A DNA stretch of 5,613 bases. It comes from Chloroflexota bacterium (GTDB lineage Bacteria; Chloroflexota; Dehalococcoidia; Lucifugimonadales; Lucifugimonadaceae). Every line of letters starts with the position of its first letter. Within the stretch, counting starts at the first letter, position 1. The notes under the pieces were generated by a model, which saw only the letters and a list, made by a program, of their open reading frames with translations, was not told where the DNA came from and did not search any database. Of the stretch, positions 1-5,431 are shown in pieces. Made by a program: the position numbers and the translations under genes. The stretch covers positions 1 to 5,613 of the forward strand of contig JAJCYX010000299.1 of the NCBI GenBank assembly GCA_029262715.1. Reading direction: 5' to 3'.

Positions 1-1
1 A

Positions 2-151
2 GTATGCGGAAACGAAACATGTCTGAATGGAGGCACATTCCGCGTAAGCAGCCCACGCTCAAGAAAGGCCTTTTGCGACAAACCATGCAGAGATCAGCAC
101 AACAACCGCGAAAGCTACCGACGCAAAAGGAGTTCAGTCAATGACAACTAA
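2..151 (+). CDS. Small zinc-ribbon-like protein, 3' part (partial at left edge)
   Basis: An open frame enters from the left edge and ends at TAA 149-151, giving 49 visible residues. It contains four cysteines in a C-x4-C-x17-C-x3-C arrangement (visible residues 2, 7, 25 and 29). The second pair lies in RKAFCDKPCR, followed by a basic YRRKR tail at 39-43. This is the look of small treble-clef or zinc-ribbon proteins with an F-C-x3-C-R...YRxR(K) signature, which are common in mobile elements of high-GC bacteria. A DNA-binding or structural zinc site is therefore likely; the exact role (excisionase-like, replication accessory or other) is unknown. The gene overlaps the integrase start by 11 bp and contains its Shine-Dalgarno sequence, suggesting co-transcription and coupled translation. 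The start codon is outside the window. A second frame is also open here (stop at 142-144) but has no such motif. The call rests on pattern only. Confidence 0.5.
   Translation, partial: VCGNETCLNGGTFRVSSPRSRKAFCDKPCRDQHNNRESYRRKRSSVNDN
127..132 (+). promoter_or_regulatory. Ribosome binding site of the integrase
   Basis: AAGGAG lies 8 nt before the ATG at 141, a near-ideal Shine-Dalgarno match and spacing. It fixes the integrase start and lies inside the end of the upstream zinc-ribbon frame. Confidence 0.75.
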
Positions 152-1289
152 GCAAGATCCGAAGCGCCACAAGCGCGGGCAAGGTGAAGCGTCGGTCTAT
201 CAACTACCAGCGGGCAGTTGGCGTGGTGCGCTCAGTCCCGGTCCGGGGATCCCTCGCAAGTACTTCAGGGGTCGAACCGCAGAGGAAGTACGGGCGAAGA
301 TTCGCAAGGCCGAGACGATGCTCGATGGCGGGCTGGCCCTGCCGAATGAGGCGTTGACTGTACGCCAGTGCTTCGACCGTTGGTTTGAAACAAAAGAGCC
401 GTCGTTACGGAGATCAACCCGAATCCACTACGAGGGTACGTTTCGCCTGCACGTGCTGCCAACTATCGGGGGCATTAAGATTGTCCAGCTCACGCCTACC
501 GCGGTGACCAGGCTGTATGCACAACTTCGCAATAACGGTGTTGGTGGCTCCGCGCTGGTCCATGTACACCGGTATTTGAACAACATGCTTAAGTGGGCGC
601 ACCGCATGGAGATTGTCCAGCGTGTGGCTACAAGCCAGGTTGACGCGCCGCGTGAACCACGTAGTGAGATGCGGTTTCTTGACGAGCTTGAGTCGCGCCG
701 GTTACTGGCGACATGTGAAGGCAAAAGGCTGTCGGCTCTATTCCATGTTCTGCTCGGGACAGGACTGCGTATTGGTGAGGCTCTGGCGCTTACGTGGGGT
801 GATATCAACGCTGAAACTAAGCGTTTGCAGGTGACCAAGTCCCTGATACAGCGGCGTGGTGGCCTAAAGGTTGAGGAAACTAAGACGGTGGCCGGCATCA
901 GGGATGTTCCCGTACCTTCCGGGGTGTTGGACGCCCTCTCTGACCATCGAAGGGCCATGAATGAGGAATCACTGCGTAAGGGGGAAGACTGGACTTCGCC
1001 TCGTAAGCCGGTGTTCGTGACAGAAGCGGGAACGCATTTCAGTCCGTCGAACTTTTTAACCCGTGTGTTTAAACCTGTTGTGCTGCGAGCAGGTATCGAA
1101 GGACGAGTACGTGTTCACGATCTGCGACATTCGTATGCGTCCCTGGCGCTGTCACGTGGTGCGAGTCTCGCTGCTGTTTCTAAGGCACTCGGGCACGCCA
1201 AGATCAGCACCACACTGGACATGTATGTTCACGCTCTACCATCTGATGTCGGGCAACTCTCAGAGATCATGGGAGCGGTCTACGCCTGA
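141..1289 (+). CDS. int: Tyrosine recombinase / site-specific integrase
   Basis: This is a 382-residue phage-type integrase that would catalyse integration and excision of the element through a covalent 3'-phosphotyrosine intermediate. Three regions are visible. An N-terminal arm-DNA-binding region (about 10-60) includes RKYFRGRTAEEVRAKIRKAE. A helical core-binding domain follows (about 70-160), then the catalytic domain (about 178-375). The full catalytic set is present: Arg210 in TGLRIGE, Lys248 in EETKTVAG, His326 and Arg329 in HDLRHSYA, His352 in LGH, and the nucleophile Tyr362 in TTLDMYVH. Length is normal for the family and no frameshift is seen, so the enzyme is probably active. The ATG has a strong AAGGAG 8 nt upstream. 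The gene ends about 110 bp before a tRNA-Gly 3' fragment, which is the likely attachment site, and the presence of an arm-binding domain fits the direct repeats found in between. Sequence style resembles integrases of Actinomycetota and Chloroflexota elements; this last point is an impression, not a search result. Confidence 0.96.
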   Translation: MTTKQDPKRHKRGQGEASVYQLPAGSWRGALSPGPGIPRKYFRGRTAEEVRAKIRKAETMLDGGLALPNEALTVRQCFDRWFETKEPSLRRSTRIHYEGTFRLHVLPTIGGIKIVQLTPTAVTRLYAQLRNNGVGGSALVHVHRYLNNMLKWAHRMEIVQRVATSQVDAPREPRSEMRFLDELESRRLLATCEGKRLSALFHVLLGTGLRIGEALALTWGDINAETKRLQVTKSLIQRRGGLKVEETKTVAGIRDVPVPSGVLDALSDHRRAMNEESLRKGEDWTSPRKPVFVTEAGTHFSPSNFLTRVFKPVVLRAGIEGRVRVHDLRHSYASLALSRGASLAAVSKALGHAKISTTLDMYVHALPSDVGQLSEIMGAVYA

Positions 1290-1295
1290 CGTGAA

Positions 1296-1317
1296 GTGGC
1301 AGCAATCGTGGCAGCAA
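1296..1317 (+). repeat. Tandem direct repeat, candidate integrase arm-type sites
   Basis: GTGGCAGCAA occurs twice (1296-1305 and 1308-1317), exactly conserved and separated by 2 bp, so the period is 12 bp. It begins 7 bp after the integrase stop and lies about 85 bp before the tRNA-derived core. Integrases with an N-terminal arm-binding domain bind short direct repeats flanking the att core, and a 10-bp repeat placed here fits that role. The repeat is seen directly; the function is inferred. Confidence 0.55.
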
Positions 1318-1335
1318 CCCCAACCACATGCGTAT

Positions 1336-1355
1336 GGACGAAACCGGACGAATCC
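1336..1355 (+). repeat. Second tandem 10-bp direct repeat between int and att core
   Basis: GGACGAAACC (1336-1345) is followed immediately by GGACGAATCC (1346-1355), matching at 9 of 10 positions. It lies between the GTGGCAGCAA pair and the tRNA fragment. It could be a binding site for an excisionase or other accessory factor, or a second class of integrase arm site. With only two copies, chance or a simple local duplication cannot be excluded. Confidence 0.4.
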
Positions 1356-1399
1356 AGATAGAACAACGTTATTGATCCTTAGTTTGCAACTGCGTGAAG

Positions 1400-1448
1400 T
1401 CTGCTTCCCAAGCAGAAGGTCACGGGTTCGATCCCCGTTCGCCGCTCC
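1400..1448 (+). other. att site: 3' half of tRNA-Gly (CCC anticodon)
   Basis: The sequence reads as the 3' part of a tRNA. The anticodon stem is TCTGC (1400-1404) and GCAGA (1412-1416), with loop TTCCCAA, so the anticodon is CCC (1407-1409) and the identity glycine. Next come the variable loop AGGTC, the T arm ACGGG-TTCGATC-CCCGT (1422-1438) with a perfect 5-bp stem, the acceptor 3' strand TCGCCGC (1439-1445), and a discriminator T. The upstream bases (about 1374-1399) cannot form the expected 5' acceptor strand (GCGGCGA) or a D stem, so the gene is truncated and should not yield a functional tRNA. No CCA is encoded at 1447-1449 (CCC). Next to an integrase, this is best read as the attachment-site duplicate left by integration. 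The exact crossover core within it cannot be set from one junction. Confidence 0.8.
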
Positions 1449-1531
1449 CAACTATCCGGTTCTCGGCCCGGAACTCCCTCCGGTTTTGTCCAGTCAGAAC
1501 TTCAAGATTGCGCTCAACTACTGCCCGAACA

Positions 1532-2998
1532 TCACACAGTCGGCAGAGGCATCGTGTCGCCGGTTTCCTGTTGCCAGATCCTGATGCTAGCTGCCATCTC
1601 ACGTACCCTGTCCCGGTGCTCGGGTTTGTCGAACAGGTTCTCTAACTCTGCCGGATCACTGTTCAGGTCGTACAGTTCGCACTGGTCTCCTGGCGACAGG
1701 TTAAGTTTCCATCGGCTACCGGTGACCACACTGCGCCACGGAACTGAGACCATTCGGTTGATCGCTGGCGAACCGAGATTACGATCACCCATACCGTTCC
1801 ACTGCACAAACACCTCGTTCTCCTCAAGCGATTGCTCACCACGAAGCACCGGAACCCTCGAACTGCCCTGGAGATGATCAGGCAATTCTTGCCCCATCAA
1901 CTCAAGCAGCGTCGGCACCAGGTCAACTTGACCGAACGAGCCCTCGATTCTGGTCTGGCTGCTGTTCATTCCGGGTACGCGGATCAGCATCGGCACTCGC
2001 GAGGCCTGCTCGTAAAGCGACCTCTTCTCAAGCATTCCGTGATCGCCTGCCATTTCGCCGTGCTCGCTTGTGAACACAATCACCGTGTTGTCCCACATAC
2101 CGGTGTCCTTCAACGCGGCGAACACTTTCTCCAGTTGCCGATCAACCAGCGTTACGTTGGCAAAATACTGAGCACGCAACTTGCGCCAACCCTCTTCAGT
2201 AGTCGTATCGTGAACATCGCCACCCTGCGCACCCAGAGGATTCAAGCCACCATTCATGTAGTGGTCAGCCCGAAGTCGATTCACCAGCGACCCGCCGTCA
2301 GGACGCTTTAAGAATGCAGGTCCAACCGGAAGTTCAGCCGGATCATAGAGATCATTCAATGGGCCGGTATACGGCGGGTGTGGCTCGAAGAAGTTCAAGT
2401 ACATGAGTAGAGGCTGGTCAGCATGCTCGCCGTCGGCAAAATCCGTAATGAATTCCGAGGCCGCTTTTCCAAGAAACCCGGCCTGCGTGACTTCTTCTGG
2501 AAGATTTGCACCGGCGACCCAGCCTTCATATGACACTTCCCATGATGGGACTTCCACACCGTGGTCTCGCAGATGCTGGTTGTAGTCCGCTTCCTCGTAC
2601 CTGTACTCACGCTTTGTGTATCCGCGTCGGTGAAAGTCTTCAACGCTCACCCAGTGGTCAAAACCGCGCTGCTTTATCGTGTCGTTGCCAAGGTGCCACT
2701 TCCCAAAATGGGCACAAAAATACTCTTCCGGCGCCATTTCGGCGATCACAGGCACATCTTCCGGCAGTGGAATATTGTTCCGGTGCAGACCGGTTGATTG
2801 CGGGTAGAGTCCCGTCATGATCGACGCACGGGCGGGCGTGCAGACCGGCTGAGTCACGTAAGCGGCGTCAAACACGAAACTCTCGTCGGCGAGCGCATTG
2901 AGGTTCGGTGCCTGCAACCAGTCATTGCCGTAGCAGGCCAGCGAGTCATATCGCTGCTGGTCAGTGAGTATGAAGAGGATATTGGGTCGTTCGGACAT
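1532..2998 (-). CDS. Type I (formylglycine-dependent) sulfatase
   Basis: This is a 488-residue member of the alkaline-phosphatase-superfamily sulfatases, which hydrolyse sulfate esters using a metal-bound formylglycine. The signature C-T-P-A-R is at 53-57 with the MTG extension at 61-63, so Cys53 is the residue that would be oxidised by a maturase (FGE or anSME) encoded elsewhere. Other family landmarks are the N-terminal metal-ligand strand NILFILTDQQR (Asp13), FGKWHLG (Lys100, His102), EPHPPY (His207) and TSEHGEMAGDHG (311-320), with Lys325 in LEKRSLYE. The usual SDHG motif is SEHG here, a conservative Asp-to-Glu change at residue 312. The C-terminal subdomain carries the typical CELYDLNSDPAELENL stretch. 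No signal peptide or membrane segment is visible, so a cytoplasmic enzyme acting on an imported or small substrate is likely. Substrate is not predictable from sequence. Its upstream purine run (GGAAG, 4 nt from the ATG) is a weak ribosome site. It is divergent from the cupin gene and convergent with the att site. Confidence 0.93.
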   Translation of the reverse strand: MSERPNILFILTDQQRYDSLACYGNDWLQAPNLNALADESFVFDAAYVTQPVCTPARASIMTGLYPQSTGLHRNNIPLPEDVPVIAEMAPEEYFCAHFGKWHLGNDTIKQRGFDHWVSVEDFHRRGYTKREYRYEEADYNQHLRDHGVEVPSWEVSYEGWVAGANLPEEVTQAGFLGKAASEFITDFADGEHADQPLLMYLNFFEPHPPYTGPLNDLYDPAELPVGPAFLKRPDGGSLVNRLRADHYMNGGLNPLGAQGGDVHDTTTEEGWRKLRAQYFANVTLVDRQLEKVFAALKDTGMWDNTVIVFTSEHGEMAGDHGMLEKRSLYEQASRVPMLIRVPGMNSSQTRIEGSFGQVDLVPTLLELMGQELPDHLQGSSRVPVLRGEQSLEENEVFVQWNGMGDRNLGSPAINRMVSVPWRSVVTGSRWKLNLSPGDQCELYDLNSDPAELENLFDKPEHRDRVREMAASIRIWQQETGDTMPLPTV

Positions 2999-3160
2999 GG
3001 CACTTCCACTTTTGGGTCAACTGATTGTCTGTTCAAGCCTTTAGACTCGACTAGCGGCGCAAGAATACTCAGGTTGAGCGATTCTGTCAGTGAAGATGCG
3101 GATTGAACCGCAAACGGCCGATAGAATTCTCCCTAACCAGAAGCTCGTTGGGACTATGCA

Positions 3161-3550
3161 ATGACAGGCAAAGAGCCAATCGAATTCGAACCCAAATCCT
3201 CGAATACCAAAGAGGCGCGCCCGTGGGGTTCTTACGAGGTGCTGACTGGAGGCCCAGGCTTCCAGGCCAAGCGCCTGACCGTTAAGCCGCTAAAGCGCCT
3301 CTCACTCCAATGGCATCGGCACAGAGACGAGCACTGGGTTGTGGCGCGAGGGACCGCAAAAGTGCAGGTTGACGGTAAAGAGCACACACTTGGCAGAGGC
3401 CAATCGATGAATGTGCCCCGCACCGTCACGCACCGAATTGAGAATATCTCATCGGTCGACCCGCTTGAGATCATAGAACTACAAACCGGTGACTACCTTG
3501 GTGAAGACGACATAGTTCGCGTGGAAGATGATTTCGGGCGCGCTGAGTAG
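3161..3550 (+). CDS. Stand-alone cupin, ManC C-terminal / mannose-6-phosphate isomerase type II-like
   Basis: This 129-residue single-domain cupin closely resembles the C-terminal domain of bifunctional ManC (mannose-6-phosphate isomerase/mannose-1-phosphate guanylyltransferase). Landmarks in order are RPWGSYEVL (20-28), KRLTVKPLKRLSLQ (37-50), the metal-binding motif HRHRDEHW (52-59; His52, His54, Glu57, His58), GTAKVQVDG (64-72), NVPRTVTHRIEN (84-95; His91) and LEIIELQTGDYLGEDDIVR (102-120). All four usual metal ligands are present. The nucleotidyltransferase domain of ManC is absent, and the length fits a free-standing protein. The family link suggests mannose-6-phosphate/fructose-6-phosphate isomerisation, but many stand-alone relatives have no proven activity and the true substrate is open. 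An in-frame stop at 3134-3136 makes the ATG at 3161 the only plausible start; GGGA at 3150-3153 is a weak ribosome site. The genes on either side give no clear pathway context. Confidence 0.85.
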   Translation: MTGKEPIEFEPKSSNTKEARPWGSYEVLTGGPGFQAKRLTVKPLKRLSLQWHRHRDEHWVVARGTAKVQVDGKEHTLGRGQSMNVPRTVTHRIENISSVDPLEIIELQTGDYLGEDDIVRVEDDFGRAE

Positions 3551-3889
3551 AAGTTCGACTGGCGGCTACCGCACAGATTGCGGCGCGCATAAACGGTTTC
3601 TGAAGTCAGCACTTACGCGATCAAGTTACCGCCGGCATGATGTCACCGATTCCCACGCTCCATATCTTTTAGTCGAATGAGCGTCGTGCCTATCCGGGCA
3701 TCGTCGCGACTCGAGCATGAGGCAATTCACCGTCCGTTCGATTCCGGCTGCTCGGCGTAGATCCTGCCCGTCAACCAGTCCATCAAAAACTGTTGCCTCG
3801 AGATCTGCTCGCACACTACTCATCTATCGAATTTCCATGATAGATTCCGGCCTTCAGCCACCAGTCAGAATCGATGAGCAACCTCGCAT
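3551..3889. other. Intergenic region without a convincing gene
   Basis: About 340 bp separate the cupin from the aminoacylase-like gene. Both strands have short open frames, but none shows a recognisable motif or good ribosome site. A 5-bp perfect hairpin (CCGCA/TGCGG, loop CAGAT, 3569-3583) follows the cupin stop by about 20 bp but has no T-tract, so it is not called a terminator. A 7-bp-arm inverted repeat just before the next gene is listed separately. A possible -35 (TTGCCT, 3793-3798) is followed by only a poor -10, so no promoter is assigned. The region presumably holds the cupin terminator and the promoter of the downstream pair. Confidence 0.5.
3822..3845. promoter_or_regulatory. Inverted repeat, candidate operator upstream of the aminoacylase gene
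   Basis: ATCTATC (3822-3828) and GATAGAT (3839-3845) are perfect inverted copies around a 10-bp spacer, ending 44 bp before the ATG of the aminoacylase-like gene. Half-site centres are 17 bp apart, close to one and a half helical turns. The position between a likely promoter and the start codon fits an operator for a dimeric repressor. No regulator gene is in the window, and a 7-bp arm could arise by chance. Confidence 0.35.
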
Positions 3890-5383
3890 ATGCACGACCT
3901 AGTAATCCGAAACGCTACCGTCCACGCCGGTTCAGGTACACCTGGGATCAGCGCCGATATTGCGATCGATGGCGACAGAATCGTCGCTGTCGGTCAGATT
4001 GACGAAGATGCCATCGAACACCTTGATGCAAGTGGACTGGTTGCTGCACCCGGGTTCATCGACGTACATAGCCACGACGACTTCCAGGTCCTGACTGAGC
4101 CAGACGTCACGCACAACGTGCTGCAAGGCATCACCACAGTGATAGTTGGCAACTGCGGGTTCGGCGCCGCACCGTCCGATGCTGCACAGGTGCAGATGAA
4201 GGCAATTCAGGAAGTCGACTCAACTTTCAAACTCTGGGCCGGATATTCCGGGTACCTGGAAGCTGTAGACCAAAATCCACCATCGCTCAATGTTGCAGCT
4301 CTGGTGGGTCATCACACCGTGCGGCGTGCAGCAATGGGCGGCGTCGAAAAGCGCGCTCCCACTCCTGACGAGTTGGCGACAATGCGGAAAATGGTTGCTG
4401 AAGGAATGGAGGCCGGGGCAGTCGGTCTCTCGACAGGGCTTGTGTACGAGCCGGGAAGATACTCAGAGACCTCAGAAGTCGTAGCTGTGGCGGAAGAGGT
4501 CGCAGCGCGCTCAGGAATTTATGTGTCGCACATGCGGAACGAAGGCGACGGGCTACTGGACGCAGTACGGGAGACTATTGGCATCGGCTCCTCGGCAGGT
4601 TGCGGTGTCGAGATATCTCACCACAAAGCTGTCGGAGCTGAAAACTGGGGCAAGGTCACCCAGTCGCTCGGACTGATCGAGGCAGCACAGGCAGATGGCA
4701 TGGATGTGACAGCCGATCAGTATCCGTACACCGCACGCAGCACGATGCTCTTTGCCCTTGTACAGAACGGAACGTTCGGGTCGGGCTCCGGTGGAGCTAT
4801 GGGCAGATCTTCGCCTGACGAGGTACTGCTTTGCTCAGTCCCAGGCGCATCCGGGCTTGAAGGTAGGACGCTTCAGAGCTTCGTCGAAGAGTGGGACCTG
4901 CCGGGCGAGGACGCTGCAAACAGATTACTCTCGGAACATGGGAATGAAGTCCTGGTTGCTGCATTCGGCATGGACGAGGGCGACGTGCGAATGGTGATGG
5001 CTCATCCTTCGACCATGATCGGCACGGACGGGTTGGACCGCGGCTCTAAACCACACCCCCGGGCCTGGGGCACTTACCCTCGTATTCTCGGCAAGTATGT
5101 TCGGGAAGAAGGCATACTTTCGCTTGAAGACGCTATCTGGAGAATGTCTGGCTTCCCGGCAAAAAAATTCTCATTGAAAGACCGAGGCGCTATACGACCG
5201 GGAGCGTTCGCAGACATCGTGCTCTTCGACCCGAAGACAGTAATCGACAGTGCAACATTCGAAGATCCGAGAAACGGCCCCGATGGCATTCCACACGTCA
5301 TCGTGAACGGCAAGTTCGTGGTGAAGGATGGCAAGCACACTCACGCCAGAGCGGGCAGAGCGCTTCACCGAGCAGATTCATAA
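3890..5383 (+). CDS. N-acyl-D-amino-acid deacylase (D-aminoacylase) family amidohydrolase
   Basis: This 497-residue metal-dependent amidohydrolase belongs to the family that removes the N-acyl group from N-acyl-D-amino acids. A small N-terminal beta-sandwich half (MHDLVIRNATVHAGSG) leads into the TIM barrel, which opens with GFIDVHSHDD (56-64; His60, His62, Asp63). Further landmarks are VGNCGFG (86-92; Cys89, the metal-bridging cysteine known in this family), GLSTGLVYEPG (179-189), SHMRNEG (213-219; His214), EISHHKAVG (241-249; His244), IGTDG (377-381; catalytic Asp380) and KPHPRAWGTYPRILG (387-401). GAIRPGAFADIVLFDP (433-448) returns to the beta-sandwich. All expected catalytic residues are present and the length is normal. 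No signal peptide is seen, so it is cytoplasmic. The ATG follows an in-frame stop at 3875-3877 and matches the usual family start, although the ribosome site is weak. The gene lies 48 bp upstream of an enolase-superfamily gene and is probably co-transcribed with it. Acyl-D-amino acid specificity is not certain, since the family also includes hydrolases of other cyclic or acylated amides. Confidence 0.9.
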   Translation: MHDLVIRNATVHAGSGTPGISADIAIDGDRIVAVGQIDEDAIEHLDASGLVAAPGFIDVHSHDDFQVLTEPDVTHNVLQGITTVIVGNCGFGAAPSDAAQVQMKAIQEVDSTFKLWAGYSGYLEAVDQNPPSLNVAALVGHHTVRRAAMGGVEKRAPTPDELATMRKMVAEGMEAGAVGLSTGLVYEPGRYSETSEVVAVAEEVAARSGIYVSHMRNEGDGLLDAVRETIGIGSSAGCGVEISHHKAVGAENWGKVTQSLGLIEAAQADGMDVTADQYPYTARSTMLFALVQNGTFGSGSGGAMGRSSPDEVLLCSVPGASGLEGRTLQSFVEEWDLPGEDAANRLLSEHGNEVLVAAFGMDEGDVRMVMAHPSTMIGTDGLDRGSKPHPRAWGTYPRILGKYVREEGILSLEDAIWRMSGFPAKKFSLKDRGAIRPGAFADIVLFDPKTVIDSATFEDPRNGPDGIPHVIVNGKFVVKDGKHTHARAGRALHRADS

Positions 5384-5416
5384 TCCAGTCCCCTACCAAC
5401 GCGGAGCCATCATCAC

Positions 5417-5420
5417 GGAG
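5417..5420 (+). promoter_or_regulatory. Ribosome binding site of the enolase-superfamily gene
   Basis: GGAG lies 11 nt before the ATG at 5432, slightly long but usable spacing. It supports this ATG as the start. Confidence 0.45.
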
Positions 5421-5431
5421 TCATACATCGT

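Larger units (their letters stand above)
1..1448 (+). mobile_element. Right end of a tRNA-Gly-integrated element (partial)
   Basis: The segment holds, in order, a small zinc-ribbon gene, a tyrosine integrase, a non-coding stretch with tandem direct repeats, and the 3' half of a tRNA-Gly with no 5' half. Tyrosine integrases commonly insert their element into the 3' end of a tRNA gene, rebuilding the tRNA at one end and leaving a 3' duplicate at the other; the integrase usually sits next to one att site. That pattern is seen here, so the element should extend leftwards out of the window and the metabolic genes to the right should be chromosomal. The left end is unseen, so the element's type (prophage, plasmid-like integrative element or genomic island) cannot be decided. 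The integrase is intact, so the element may still be mobile, or this may be the remnant of a larger island. Confidence 0.7.

Noticed and set aside
1..144. Second open frame upstream of the integrase, ending in an ATGA overlap
   Set aside because: The 4-bp overlap is tempting, but the peptide shows no motif, while the alternative frame has an ordered four-cysteine pattern. Only one of the two is likely coding.
428..958. 176-residue minus-strand open frame inside the integrase
   Set aside because: It lies wholly within the integrase coding sequence, is rich in Arg and Ser as expected of an antisense shadow, and has no recognisable domain.
1260..1451. Minus-strand open frame giving a peptide that begins MGAANGDRTRDLLLGKQ
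   Set aside because: This peptide is the familiar false translation of the antisense strand of a tRNA 3' half; the DNA is the tRNA-Gly fragment and the end of the integrase.
1456..1475. Possible terminator hairpin (GTTC/GAAC) after the tRNA fragment
   Set aside because: The stem is short with a bulge, and no T-tract follows; it is not convincing as an intrinsic terminator.
1394..1645. Plus-strand open frame starting MKSASQAEGHGFDPRSP
   Set aside because: It reads through the sense strand of the tRNA fragment and the tail of the sulfatase gene; both origins explain it without a real protein.
1832..2311. 159-residue plus-strand open frame inside the sulfatase
   Set aside because: It is an antisense shadow of a well-supported sulfatase and has no domain features or ribosome site.
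2999..3160. Promoters in the divergent sulfatase-cupin gap
   Set aside because: TTGAAC-like -35 boxes occur on both strands, but spacing (13 bp to TAGAAT on the plus strand) or the -10 match (AAAAGT on the minus strand) is poor. A promoter must exist here but cannot be located reliably.
3729..3760. tRNA-like T-loop (GTTCGATTCC) in the cupin-aminoacylase gap
   Set aside because: The flanking T stem has a C-C mismatch and no anticodon arm, D arm or matching acceptor strand can be formed around it, so it is taken as chance similarity.
3626..3823. 65-residue minus-strand open frame in the cupin-aminoacylase gap
   Set aside because: It has no strong ribosome site, no recognised motif and an irregular C-terminal half. 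It could be a gene remnant, but nothing supports this.
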